Of a stretch of DNA of 64,000 nucleotides, positions 8,426 through 16,762 are shown one piece after another (within the stretch, counting starts at the first letter, position 1; each line of letters begins with the position of its first letter). The translations under genes were made by a program, and so were the position numbers. Under the pieces are notes generated by a model that was not told the origin of the DNA, did not search any database, and worked only from the letters and a program-made list of their open reading frames with translations. Source of the DNA: Qipengyuania gelatinilytica (lineage in GTDB: Bacteria > Pseudomonadota > Alphaproteobacteria > Sphingomonadales > Sphingomonadaceae); NCBI RefSeq assembly GCF_019711315.1, contig NZ_CP081294.1, forward strand, positions 186,001 through 250,000, given 5' to 3'.

Positions 8426-8453
8426 CCGGCTCTCTTCCTCTGCGAAGGGCCGG
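8426..8453 (-). promoter_or_regulatory. Second stem-loop in the rne 5' leader
   Basis: CCGGC (8426-8430) pairs with GCCGG (8449-8453). After an internal loop, CTTC (8434-8437) pairs with GAAG (8444-8447) around a 6-base loop. It directly adjoins the stem-loop at 8391-8415, so the leader could fold as two stacked hairpins. Whether it is transcribed depends on the unknown rne start site. Confidence 0.35.
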
Positions 8454-8757
8454 GAGTTCGTGTCTGCGAGGGTTTCCCGGCGCAACACATGCGCGAACCG
8501 ACCGGCAAATGCAGCACGGCGGAAATGCGCCTGCTGCGATTCGATCCGGAGGGAAAGGGAAGTTTCCTGCATCAACCTGTTCATTCGGTGCCGAGACCGG
8601 GATGGTTTCGGCGGGCCGGGAGAGTGACCCTCTTCGTCGCGAATTCAACGCGCCGATCGGAGGCACCGCTTGCCCGGCTGAATATTCGCTAGCACCGTGG
8701 GTATCGCTCGGCAACTATATTGCGCCCGGCAGAGAAAAGCCCCTAACGAACTGGGCA

Positions 8758-9621
8758 ATGTCACGAAGAACGCAAATCCTTGCCCTGGTGCTGATGCCGG
8801 CCGCAATCGTCGCCGGGCTGGTGCTCTTGGCGAATGCGACGGGTCTGGTCGGCAAGGGGCCGGGTTTCGTGCTGAGGGCTGAATTGCCCACCGAAAATTC
8901 GCCTCTGGACCTTCCGGAAATCGAGGGTGAGGAAGGGTTGCCATTGGTGGTGATCGATCCGGGCCACGGGGGGCACGACCCGGGGGCGTCTTCGCAAGGA
9001 TATGTCGAGAAGCGGCTCGTATTGGATCTCGCATTGGCCCTACGCGATCGGCTTCGCGAGCGGGGCATCGCGCGGGTTGCGCTGACGCGTGACGATGATC
9101 GATACCTATTGCATGCAGAGCGCTACGAAATTGCGCGCAGGCTGGGTGCAGACCTCTTCCTGTCGATCCATGCGGACAGTGCCGGTGACATCGGGGAGGT
9201 CGCGGGCGCCAGCATCTACACCTTGTCCGAGAAAGCTTCGAGCCAGGCAGCGGCAATCTATGCCGCCCGCGAGAATGCTTCCGACACGCTCAACGGCGTC
9301 AATCTCGCGAGCGAGAGCGAAAGTGTCGGGGATATCCTGATCGAACTTTCGCAGCGCCGCACACAGGAGCAATCGGCCGAATTCGCGGCGCTCATCGAAA
9401 GGGTCGGGGAGGGGCGGCTCGAATTCCACCCGCAGCCAAGGCGCTCGGCTGCACTACGCGTCCTTCGTGCGCCCGACACTCCATCGGTCCTGTTCGAGAG
9501 CGGGTTCATTTCGAATGAAGACGATGCACGCAGGCTTGCCTCGGAGGAAGGGCGGGCGGTTTTTGCCGAGGTGATGGCAAATGCCATTCGCCTCTATTTC
9601 GCGCGGGAAACAGGCGAGTAA
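8758..9621 (+). CDS. N-acetylmuramoyl-L-alanine amidase (Amidase_3)
   Basis: This 287-residue exported or membrane-anchored zinc hydrolase cleaves the lactyl-amide bond between MurNAc and the stem peptide during septal peptidoglycan splitting. An N-terminal hydrophobic segment (about residues 7-28) is followed by the catalytic domain. VVIDPGHGGHDPG holds the first zinc His (His70), LSIHADSA holds a later ligand His, and SVLFESGFISN holds the catalytic Glu. The ATG at 8758 gives the signal-anchor directly; longer in-frame starts extend into the divergent promoter region. There is no AMIN domain, so septal targeting would differ from E. coli AmiC. It lies just upstream of the PBP1A gene, giving a small cell-wall cluster. 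Confidence 0.92.
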   Translation: MSRRTQILALVLMPAAIVAGLVLLANATGLVGKGPGFVLRAELPTENSPLDLPEIEGEEGLPLVVIDPGHGGHDPGASSQGYVEKRLVLDLALALRDRLRERGIARVALTRDDDRYLLHAERYEIARRLGADLFLSIHADSAGDIGEVAGASIYTLSEKASSQAAAIYAARENASDTLNGVNLASESESVGDILIELSQRRTQEQSAEFAALIERVGEGRLEFHPQPRRSAALRVLRAPDTPSVLFESGFISNEDDARRLASEEGRAVFAEVMANAIRLYFARETGE

Positions 9622-9685
9622 TCTCACACTGCGATTCTTGTTCTGGCGCTTGCAAGAATGAGCGTGCTAGAGGCCGTCGCCAATT

Positions 9686-12211
9686 ATGGTTGCAATTCCC
9701 AGCCTCGACTATGTTCGCCAGCGCCTGACAGGCGATCCTGCGCGGTTTTTCGCGTGGATGCGCGATAATTGGCACGACAGCCGCCGACTGCGGGTCCTGA
9801 CCTATCTGGTCGGGATCGGCCTCGTCCTGCTGGTGCTGGCCTGGGCCTCGCTCGCCCGCAACCTGCCCGAAGCCGATTCGCTGCTCGATTACGAAACGCC
9901 GCTGCCGACCGTGGTGCGCGGCGTCGACGGGGAAATCGTCCATAGCTACGCGCGCGAACGCCGAGTGCAGCTGCAATATGTCGATTTCCCGCAGCAGATG
10001 ATCGAGGCTTTCCTTTCGGCCGAGGACAAGACCTTCTTCAGCCACAGCGGCGTCGACCTGACCGGTACTCTGAATGCCGTAGTCGATTATGCGACAAAGT
10101 ACGGTTCCGGCGAACGTGCCGTCGGCGGTTCGACGATTACGCAGCAGGTGGCCAAGAACCTGCTGCTTGGTGATGAATACTCGGTCACCCGCAAATTGAA
10201 GGAAATGATCCTCGCCCAGCGCATCGAGCAGGTGCTGACGAAGGAAGAAATTCTCGAGCTTTATCTCAACGAGATCCCGCTCGGTCGCCGCAGTTTCGGT
10301 GTCCAGGCAGCGGCACGCGCCTATTTCGACAAGGATGTGGGCGACCTCGACCTTCACGAGACAGCATTCCTCGCCATCCTCCCCAAGGCTCCCGAGCGTT
10401 ATGGCCGCGCGCGCTACGAAGATCTGGCGATCACCCGCCGCAATTTCGTGCTCGACCAGATGGTCGCCAATGATTTCGTGACGGCAGCGGAGGCCGAGGC
10501 GGCAAAGCGGGAGCCTCTCGGTCTCGTCCAGCAGCGCAGCGAACGCTCGGCCGATGCGGGCTACTTCCTCGAGGAAGTACGACGCCAGCTGATCGAACAA
10601 TTCGGCGAAACGGCCGAAGATACCGGCGAAAGCGGCGAAACTGGCAACAGTGTCTATGCCGGCGGCCTCTGGGTGCGCACTTCGCTTGATGTCGAACTCC
10701 AGGACGCGGCACGCGATGCCCTGCGTGCGCAGCTGCTGAGCTATCACGGCAACCGTGGCTACACCGGAGCGATCGCGACGCTGAACCCGGAGAACGGAGA
10801 CCTGCATGCACAGCTGCGGTCTTCCAACCTGTCCATCAATTACGAAGACTGGCGCATCGGCGTCATAACCGCGGGCGGGAGCGACCCGAAGGTCGGACTG
10901 ACCGACGGCGAAGACTACGCGCTGTCGGGGGCACCCTCGTCGATCAAGGTCGGCGATGTCGTTGCGGTCGAGAAGTCGGGATCTGGTTACCGCTTGCGCG
11001 CCGTGCCCGAAGTTTCTGGTGCTTTCCTCGCCGCATCGCCGCGCACGGGCCGCGTGCTGGCAATGCAGGGTGGGTTCGACAGCCGCCTGGGCAGCTTCAA
11101 CCGTGCGACACAGGCCCTCCGCCAACCTGGATCAACAATCAAGCCTTTCGTCTATGCGTCGGCTCTCGATCACGGGATGACGCCTGCATCGATGGTGCCC
11201 GACCAGACGTTCTGCGTGTGGCAGGGTGCGCAGCTCGGTGAAAAATGCTTCCGCAACTTCGGTGGCGGCGGCGGCGGCGAACACACGATGCGTTGGGGCC
11301 TCGAGCAGAGCCGCAACCTCATGACCGTGCACATTGCCGATGACACCGGCATGGAGAACGTCACCGAAACGATCAGCCGCGTCGGCATTGGTGATTACGA
11401 GCCCTATTACTCCTTCGCCCTGGGCGCCGGCGACACGACCGTCGCCAAGATGGTCAATGCCTATGCGGCTCTGGCCAACTGGGGACGCCAGTATGAAGGC
11501 AGCGTGATCGATTACGTGCAGGACCGCCGCGGCAAGGTCATATACCGCAGCGACAAGCGCGATTGCACCGGCTGCAATATGGACGAGTGGGACGGACAAC
11601 CGATGCCGCGCTTCGAGCCGGGCGGGCGGCAGGTGCTCGACCCGCGTACGGCCTTCCAGACCGTTCACATGCTCCAGGGCGTTGTAACGCGCGGAACCGC
11701 CGTCCGACTGCGCAGCCTTGGCCTGCCGCTGTTCGGCAAGACCGGGACGACCAATGGCCCGACCAACGCATGGTTCGTCGGCGGGACGCCAGACATCATC
11801 GCAGGCATGTATGTCGGTTTCGACCAGCCGCGTAACCTTGGCGGATGGGTGCAGGGCGGCAATACCGCCGCGCCGATCATGAAACGCTTCATCGAAGCGA
11901 CCCGAGACCGGTGGACCACAGACGATTTCATCGCGCCTCCGGGTATCCGCATGGTCAAGATCGATCGCCGCACCGGCAAGCGCGTGTTCGACGGGGAGCC
12001 CTCGGATGATCCCAAGGCCGCGGTAATCTGGGAAGCTTTCAAGCCGGACACCGAGCCATCACGTTCGACCCGGTCCGACCAGCTTGCGGCGGAACGCAGC
12101 GAAATCCTCGAACTGATCCGCCGCGCCCGCCAGGGCATTACCGGCGACAGGACAGAGGGCAGGGACGACCAGCCCACGGACTTCGTCGAGGATCAGGGCG
12201 GGATCTACTGA
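9686..12211 (+). CDS. mrcA: Penicillin-binding protein 1A (bifunctional glycosyltransferase/transpeptidase)
   Basis: This 841-residue class A PBP polymerises and cross-links peptidoglycan. One N-terminal membrane anchor (about residues 36-57) precedes the GT51 domain with the catalytic Glu113 in SAEDKTFFSHSGVD and GGSTITQQVAKNLLL. An OB-like insert precedes the transpeptidase domain, which has all three active-site motifs: STIK with nucleophile Ser483, SRN at 542-544, and KTGTT starting at Lys685. The C-terminal tail is acidic and polar. It follows the amidase gene by 64 bases in the same direction and is probably co-expressed with it. No key residue is missing. Confidence 0.95.
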   Translation: MVAIPSLDYVRQRLTGDPARFFAWMRDNWHDSRRLRVLTYLVGIGLVLLVLAWASLARNLPEADSLLDYETPLPTVVRGVDGEIVHSYARERRVQLQYVDFPQQMIEAFLSAEDKTFFSHSGVDLTGTLNAVVDYATKYGSGERAVGGSTITQQVAKNLLLGDEYSVTRKLKEMILAQRIEQVLTKEEILELYLNEIPLGRRSFGVQAAARAYFDKDVGDLDLHETAFLAILPKAPERYGRARYEDLAITRRNFVLDQMVANDFVTAAEAEAAKREPLGLVQQRSERSADAGYFLEEVRRQLIEQFGETAEDTGESGETGNSVYAGGLWVRTSLDVELQDAARDALRAQLLSYHGNRGYTGAIATLNPENGDLHAQLRSSNLSINYEDWRIGVITAGGSDPKVGLTDGEDYALSGAPSSIKVGDVVAVEKSGSGYRLRAVPEVSGAFLAASPRTGRVLAMQGGFDSRLGSFNRATQALRQPGSTIKPFVYASALDHGMTPASMVPDQTFCVWQGAQLGEKCFRNFGGGGGGEHTMRWGLEQSRNLMTVHIADDTGMENVTETISRVGIGDYEPYYSFALGAGDTTVAKMVNAYAALANWGRQYEGSVIDYVQDRRGKVIYRSDKRDCTGCNMDEWDGQPMPRFEPGGRQVLDPRTAFQTVHMLQGVVTRGTAVRLRSLGLPLFGKTGTTNGPTNAWFVGGTPDIIAGMYVGFDQPRNLGGWVQGGNTAAPIMKRFIEATRDRWTTDDFIAPPGIRMVKIDRRTGKRVFDGEPSDDPKAAVIWEAFKPDTEPSRSTRSDQLAAERSEILELIRRARQGITGDRTEGRDDQPTDFVEDQGGIY

Positions 12212-12279
12212 TCCGCTTTCCTTTACAATCGCCACCTGCGCGCTAGGTGGACCTGCAAACCAATTGAGGACTTTGAGTT

Positions 12280-13407
12280 ATGCGTGCCGAGGGGCAGGCC
12301 CATATCGACCGTATCGAAGCAGCGCTCGCGCTGGTGCGCCAATCGCTGGATTGGGAACGCGCGCTGCGCCAGCTCGACGAGCTGGACGCCCGTGTCCAGG
12401 ATCCGACCTTGTGGGACGATCCCAAGCAGGCCCAGGCGATAACGCAGGAACAGAAACGCCTCGAAACCGCGATCAACACGGTTCGCGAGATCGAGAGCGA
12501 AATGGCCGATGCCATTGAGTTCGTCGAGATGGGAGAGGCCGAGGGTGACGCAGATATCGAACGCGAGGGTCTCGATTCCCTCGAAAAGCTTGCCGAACGC
12601 GCCGATCGCGACAAGGTCCAGGCCCTCCTCTCGGGCGAGGCCGACGGTAACGACACCTACATCGAGATCCATGCGGGTGCCGGTGGCACGGAAAGCCAGG
12701 ACTGGGCCGAGATGCTCTTCCGCATGTATTCGCGCTGGGCAGAGCGCCGCGGCTACAAGATCGAAACCGTGGAATACCAGGCTGGCGAACAGGCCGGGAT
12801 CAAGGGCGCGACGCTGCTGGTGAAGGGCGAGAATGCCTATGGCTATGCCAAGACCGAAAGTGGTGTGCACCGCCTCGTCCGCATCAGCCCTTACGACAGT
12901 TCGGCGCGGCGCCACACCAGCTTCAGCTCGGTCTGGGTCTATCCGGTCATCGACGACGATATCGACATCGAGATCAATCCGTCCGACCTCAAGATCGATA
13001 CCTACCGTGCGAGCGGCGCGGGTGGTCAGCACGTCAACACGACCGACAGTGCCGTGCGCATCACCCACCAGCCTACCGGCATCGTGGTCGCCAGCCAGAA
13101 CGATCGCAGCCAGCACAAGAACAAGGCTACCGCGATGAACATGCTCAAGGCGCGCCTGTTCGAACGCGAGATGGCCGAACGTGAGGCTGCTGCTTCGGGC
13201 GAGTATCAGGAAAAGAGCGATATCGGGTGGGGACACCAGATCCGCAGCTACGTCCTGCAGCCCTACCAGATGGTCAAGGACCTGCGGACCGGCGTGCAGT
13301 CACCGACGCCGGACGACGTTCTCGACGGCGCGCTCGACCCGTTCATCTCGGCCGCGCTTGCGCAGCGTGTGACCGGTGAGACGGTCGAGGTGGAAGACGC
13401 CGAATGA
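12280..13407 (+). CDS. prfB: Peptide chain release factor 2
   Basis: This 375-residue class I release factor recognises UGA and UAA stop codons and triggers peptidyl-tRNA hydrolysis. The N-terminal helical domain is followed by [16 protein letters not shown], the anticodon-like tripeptide as SPY (203-205) where E. coli has SPF, and the catalytic GGQ at 248-250 in [14 protein letters not shown]. Many bacteria make RF2 through a +1 frameshift near codon 25; here the frame is continuous, so autoregulation by frameshifting is absent. The stop overlaps the next gene's start (ATGA). A small dyad (CCACCT/AGGTGG, 12232-12250) lies just upstream of the ribosome-binding region. Confidence 0.96.
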   Translation: MRAEGQAHIDRIEAALALVRQSLDWERALRQLDELDARVQDPTLWDDPKQAQAITQEQKRLETAINTVREIESEMADAIEFVEMGEAEGDADIEREGLDSLEKLAERADRDKVQALLSGEADGNDTYIEIHAGAGGTESQDWAEMLFRMYSRWAERRGYKIETVEYQAGEQAGIKGATLLVKGENAYGYAKTESGVHRLVRISPYDSSARRHTSFSSVWVYPVIDDDIDIEINPSDLKIDTYRASGAGGQHVNTTDSAVRITHQPTGIVVASQNDRSQHKNKATAMNMLKARLFEREMAEREAAASGEYQEKSDIGWGHQIRSYVLQPYQMVKDLRTGVQSPTPDDVLDGALDPFISAALAQRVTGETVEVEDAE

Positions 13408-14126
13408 GGCTCCGCCCGTTCCTCCTTCTCACCTTGCCGCTGGCGCTAGCCGGCTGCGACGGGTTCGGCGGTGCGGGCGAGAGCGGTCAGCGGTTCCCCA
13501 AGCCCGATCGACCTGTCTCGGAGGTTACTTCGAGCCAATTCTCGACGGAAGACCAGCGCGACAGCGTCGGCGAAGCCCAGAAGGTCATGGACCTTGCCGA
13601 GATAGAGCCAGGCATGACCGTGGCCGATATCGGCGCGGGCAATGGCTATTACACGGTCCGCCTTGCAGAGCGCGTCGGTGCGCAAGGCCGCGTGCTCGCG
13701 CAGGATATCGACCAGCAGGCGCTCGACCGCCTCGCGCGCCGGGTAGAGCGCTACCGGCTCGACAATGTCTCGATCCAGCGAGGGGAGTTTGCCGATCCCC
13801 GACTACCGGCGGACAGCTTCGATCGGATATTCATGGTCCACATGTATCACGAGATCGAACAGCCCTACGAGTTCCTGTGGCGCATGTGGCCGGCACTGAA
13901 ACAGGACGGTCAGATCGTGATCGTCGACCGTGACCGGCCCACCGACCAGCACGGCATCGATCCGCTGCTGCTGTCGTGCGAGTTGGAGCGTGTCGGCTAC
14001 GAACTGGTGGCCTTCAAGGACGCGCCTGAATTGTCGGGGTACTATGCAGCGTTCAAGGCAGCGGCTAACAGGCCAGAGCCTGGAGAGATCAAACCCTGCC
14101 GCAGCGATAATGTGACGCAGGGCTGA
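13404..14126 (+). CDS. Lipobox-containing class I SAM methyltransferase-like protein
   Basis: This 240-residue protein begins with a lipoprotein signal ([18 protein letters not shown], lipobox LAGC, lipidated Cys18). A Rossmann methyltransferase domain follows: motif I VADIGAGNGYYTV at about residues 73-85, the acidic AQDIDQQALDRL, and later FMVHMYHEI and GQIVIVDRD. The SAM-binding motif looks intact although the protein should be exported to the periplasmic side, where SAM is not known to be available. It is translationally coupled to prfB by a 4-base overlap. If the first 20 residues are a misassigned start, no other good internal start lies before motif I. The substrate is unknown and could have nothing to do with release factors. 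Confidence 0.8.
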   Translation: MRLRPFLLLTLPLALAGCDGFGGAGESGQRFPKPDRPVSEVTSSQFSTEDQRDSVGEAQKVMDLAEIEPGMTVADIGAGNGYYTVRLAERVGAQGRVLAQDIDQQALDRLARRVERYRLDNVSIQRGEFADPRLPADSFDRIFMVHMYHEIEQPYEFLWRMWPALKQDGQIVIVDRDRPTDQHGIDPLLLSCELERVGYELVAFKDAPELSGYYAAFKAAANRPEPGEIKPCRSDNVTQG

Positions 14127-14163
14127 GCGCCGTAAGACCGGCGACGGAAAAGAGAGATAATTC

Positions 14164-15570
14164 ATGAGTTTCAAGGGTCTGAGCCCAATAAGTTACGGCG
14201 GCCGCGAGGTTTGGCCGCTTATCGAAGGCGGTAAGGGCGTGTCCGCCACGAATCATATGAGTTCGGGTGCGTGGGCCGCTGCAGGCGGTATCGGCACGGT
14301 CAGCGCGGTGAATGCCGACAGCTATGACGAGGACGGTAACCCGATCCCCCAGGTCTATCCGCAGGCCACCCGCAAGGAGCGTTTCGAACAGCTGGTGCGC
14401 TACGCCATCGATGGCGCCACCGAGCAGGTGAACCGCGCCTATGAGATCGCAGACGGCAAGGGCGCCATCAACATCAACGTCCTGTGGGAGCAGGGCGGCG
14501 CGCAGCAGGTGCTGGAAGGCGTTCTGGACAATTGCGCCGACAAGATCACCGGCGTTACCTGCGGCGCAGGCATGCCGTACAAGCTGGCCGAAATCGCCCA
14601 GCGCTATAACGTCTATTACCTGCCCATCGTGTCATCGGCCCGTGCTTTCCGCGCCTTGTGGAAGCGCAGCTATTCCAAGGTGCCGGACCTCCTGGCTGCA
14701 GTTGTCTATGAAGACCCGTGGCTGGCCGGTGGTCATAACGGCCTTTCCAACGCGGAAGACCCGACCAAGCCGGAAGATCCCTATCCGCGCGTGAAGGCGC
14801 TGCGCGAAACCATGCGCAAGGAAGGCGTCAGCGAGGAAACCGCCATCGTCATGGCCGGCGGCGTCTGGTTCCTGCGCGAATGGAACGACTGGATCGACAA
14901 TCCCGAGCTCGGCAAGATCGCTTTCCAGTTCGGGACGCGCCCGCTGCTCACGCACGAAAGCCCGATCCCGCAGGTCTGGAAGGACATGCTGCGCACGGTC
15001 GAGCCGGGCGACGTGCTGCTTCACAAGTTCAGCCCGACGGGTTTCTACTCCAGCGCCGTGAAGACGCCGTTCCTGTATGATCTCATGCACCGGTCCGAAC
15101 GCCAGATCCCGATCTTCAAGCGTGACGAGGAAGAGGGCACCATCCCGCTGATGGACCACGGCAAGGCGAAGTATTTCTTCGTCCACCCGGGCGACCAGCG
15201 CAAGGCGCAGGCCTGGATGCACGAAGGTTTCACCGAAGCGCTCAAGACGCCGGACGACACGGTCGTCTTCGTGACGCCTGAAAGTGCCGAGCAGATCCGC
15301 GCCGACCAGCAGGGGTGCATGGGCTGCCTGTCGCACTGCCAGTTCTCGAGCTGGAAGGACCACGACAACCACACCACCGGTCGGCTCGCCGATCCGCGCA
15401 GCTTCTGCATCCAGAAGACGCTTCAAGACATCGCCCATGGCGGCGACCCGGATGAGAACCTCGCCTTCGCGGGCCACGCGGCTTACCGCTTCAAGCAGGA
15501 TCCGTTCTATTCGAACAACTTCACCCCGACGGTGAAGGAACTCGTGGACCGCATTCTCACGGGCGACTGA
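14164..15570 (+). CDS. Nitronate monooxygenase-like flavoprotein (NPD/2-nitropropane dioxygenase family)
   Basis: This 468-residue protein has the FMN-binding TIM-barrel signature of the 2-nitropropane dioxygenase/enoyl-reductase II family: ITGVTCGAGMPYKLAEIA, AVVYEDPWLAGGHNG and ETAIVMAGGVWFLREW. The expected reaction is flavin-dependent oxidation of alkyl nitronates or a related reduction. It is longer than the classical about 320-350 residue enzymes. The extra C-terminal part has a cysteine cluster, Cys385-x2-Cys388-x3-Cys392 and Cys415, which looks like a metal or iron-sulfur site. The start is supported by the purine-rich GGAAAAGAGAGATAATTC before ATG. It is followed 4 bases later by an alpha/beta hydrolase gene. 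Confidence 0.8.
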   Translation: MSFKGLSPISYGGREVWPLIEGGKGVSATNHMSSGAWAAAGGIGTVSAVNADSYDEDGNPIPQVYPQATRKERFEQLVRYAIDGATEQVNRAYEIADGKGAININVLWEQGGAQQVLEGVLDNCADKITGVTCGAGMPYKLAEIAQRYNVYYLPIVSSARAFRALWKRSYSKVPDLLAAVVYEDPWLAGGHNGLSNAEDPTKPEDPYPRVKALRETMRKEGVSEETAIVMAGGVWFLREWNDWIDNPELGKIAFQFGTRPLLTHESPIPQVWKDMLRTVEPGDVLLHKFSPTGFYSSAVKTPFLYDLMHRSERQIPIFKRDEEEGTIPLMDHGKAKYFFVHPGDQRKAQAWMHEGFTEALKTPDDTVVFVTPESAEQIRADQQGCMGCLSHCQFSSWKDHDNHTTGRLADPRSFCIQKTLQDIAHGGDPDENLAFAGHAAYRFKQDPFYSNNFTPTVKELVDRILTGD

Positions 15571-15574
15571 TCAG

Positions 15575-16294
15575 ATGGGTGGGGGCGGCAGCGACGACAG
15601 CAAGGCGCCCCCTCTCATCCGCTGGCTTGCGGAACCGCTGGCCTTGCCGAAAATTGCCGTCGCTCCCTTTCGAAAGCCTGAGCCTTCAGAGCCTATCGGA
15701 AACGGTCGTCCAGCATTGGTCCTGCCGGGAATGGCATCGGGTGACGGCTCGACCGCGCTCCTGCGCAATTCCCTGTCCGAAGCCGGCTTCCATACCTACC
15801 GCTCTTCGCTCGGTCGGAACCTGACGATTTCGCCGGCCAAATTCGCGTCGCTCGAGACCGTGCTCGATCGCATGGTGCAGGCAGACGGGAAGAGGGCCGT
15901 CCTTGTCGGATGGAGCCTTGGCGGTTTCTACGCACGCGTGCTTGCGCAGAGCCATCCTTCAAAAGTGAAACTGGTGGCGACGCTTGGCACACCGTTCTCG
16001 GGTGATCGAAGGGCAAACAATGCGTGGCGCCTCTACGAGATGATCGCCGATCACGGCGTGGATTCTTCGCCGCTGCCCGACGATCCTGCGGTCAAGCCCG
16101 AGGCATATACCATCGCGTTCTGGTCTCCGGTCGACGGCATTGTCGCTCCCGCGAGCGCACGAGGCGTAGAAACGGAACGTGATGAGGCGGTCGAACTGCC
16201 ATTTCGCCATTTCGAACTCGGCTGTTCGAGGCGGTCGGTCAGGAAGATCGTCGAGACCTTGGGCGACCGGCTGTCCGCAATCGATAGCGCCTAG
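15575..16294 (+). CDS. Alpha/beta hydrolase
   Basis: This 239-residue predicted cytosolic serine hydrolase has the nucleophile elbow VGWSLGGFYARVLA with Ser114. The oxyanion region LVLPGMASGDGST comes earlier, and candidate acid and base residues are Asp in WSPVDGIVAP and His in PFRHFELG. The layout resembles lipase- or esterase-like proteins of about 240 residues. It lies 4 bases after the nitronate monooxygenase-like gene and is probably in its operon. Its stop overlaps by 4 bases that of the convergent NTF2-like gene. The substrate is unknown. Confidence 0.8.
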   Translation: MGGGGSDDSKAPPLIRWLAEPLALPKIAVAPFRKPEPSEPIGNGRPALVLPGMASGDGSTALLRNSLSEAGFHTYRSSLGRNLTISPAKFASLETVLDRMVQADGKRAVLVGWSLGGFYARVLAQSHPSKVKLVATLGTPFSGDRRANNAWRLYEMIADHGVDSSPLPDDPAVKPEAYTIAFWSPVDGIVAPASARGVETERDEAVELPFRHFELGCSRRSVRKIVETLGDRLSAIDSA

Positions 16295-16728
16295 CGCCAG
16301 AGCTGCATCGAGCGGATTGCTTCGGGCATCTTGTCGTCGGCGTCGGGACGCGAAATCGTGCGTTCGACCATGCGCCATTTCCGCCTGACCTTGCCCTTCT
16401 GCCAGAGGTCCATGAGCCAGGTGTCTCCCGACCATTCATGGTCACCCATGGTCGCATCGAGCGTCATGCGCGTGGCGAAGACGGCGACATTTCCGTGGCG
16501 GCGCACATAGACCTCGTCGAAGCGATAGCCATTGCAGCGGAAGCGCGTGGTCGAAGCTTCCAGCCAGCTTGCGCGGTCGAGGATGGCGGGGCTCTTGGAG
16601 CCCAGCAGGAAGATGAAATCGCGGGTGGCAAGCGCCTTCATCTGGTTGCGGTCACGCTGGACCCAGCTGCGCATCCAGAGATGCTCGAGCGCTTCGATCT
16701 GGGAAGTGAATTCATCCATGGTGGGCAT
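16291..16728 (-). CDS. NTF2-like / DUF4440 family protein
   Basis: This 145-residue protein has the length and pattern of the NTF2/SnoaL-like cone fold: an N-terminal helix pair (EFTSQIEALEHLWMRSWVQRD), NQMKALATRDFIFLLGSKSP, then beta-strands with VYVRRHGNVAVFATRMTLDA and DTWLMDLWQKGKVRRKWRMV. Members bind small molecules or act as minor isomerases and hydrolases; no catalytic residue can be assigned. The ATG at 16728 is used, although Met4 (16719) is equally possible. It is convergent with the hydrolase and downstream of the dehydrogenase on the same strand, 34 bases away. Confidence 0.65.
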   Translation of the reverse strand: MPTMDEFTSQIEALEHLWMRSWVQRDRNQMKALATRDFIFLLGSKSPAILDRASWLEASTTRFRCNGYRFDEVYVRRHGNVAVFATRMTLDATMGDHEWSGDTWLMDLWQKGKVRRKWRMVERTISRPDADDKMPEAIRSMQLWR

Positions 16729-16762
16729 CGCTTACAGCATGCGCCGGCACGGGCAAGGGCTG

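Larger units (their letters stand above)
8323..8757. other. 435-base divergent intergenic region between rne and the amidase gene
   Basis: I find no convincing gene here. The rne-proximal part holds two consecutive stem-loops (8391-8415 and 8426-8453), annotated separately as a probable structured rne leader. A further imperfect hairpin (CCGAGACC at 8591-8598 with GGTTTCGG at 8604-8611) lies midway. Promoters for both divergent genes should be here, but I cannot pick -35/-10 pairs with confidence. The length is notable in a window where most gaps are under 200 bases. Confidence 0.6.

Noticed and set aside
9506..11125. 539-codon frame antisense to the PBP1A gene
   Set aside because: No recognisable domain; the (+) strand gene has all active-site motifs.
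12232..12250. Hairpin CCACCT/AGGTGG as terminator of the PBP1A gene
   Set aside because: The stem is only 6 bp and no T-run follows on either strand.
12280..12400. Possible programmed frameshift in prfB
   Set aside because: The RF2 frame is continuous from ATG 12280, with no in-frame TGA near codon 25.
14128..14143. Hairpin CGCCG/CGGCG after the lipobox methyltransferase gene as terminator
   Set aside because: The stem is 5 bp with no T-run, and the next gene follows 37 bases later.
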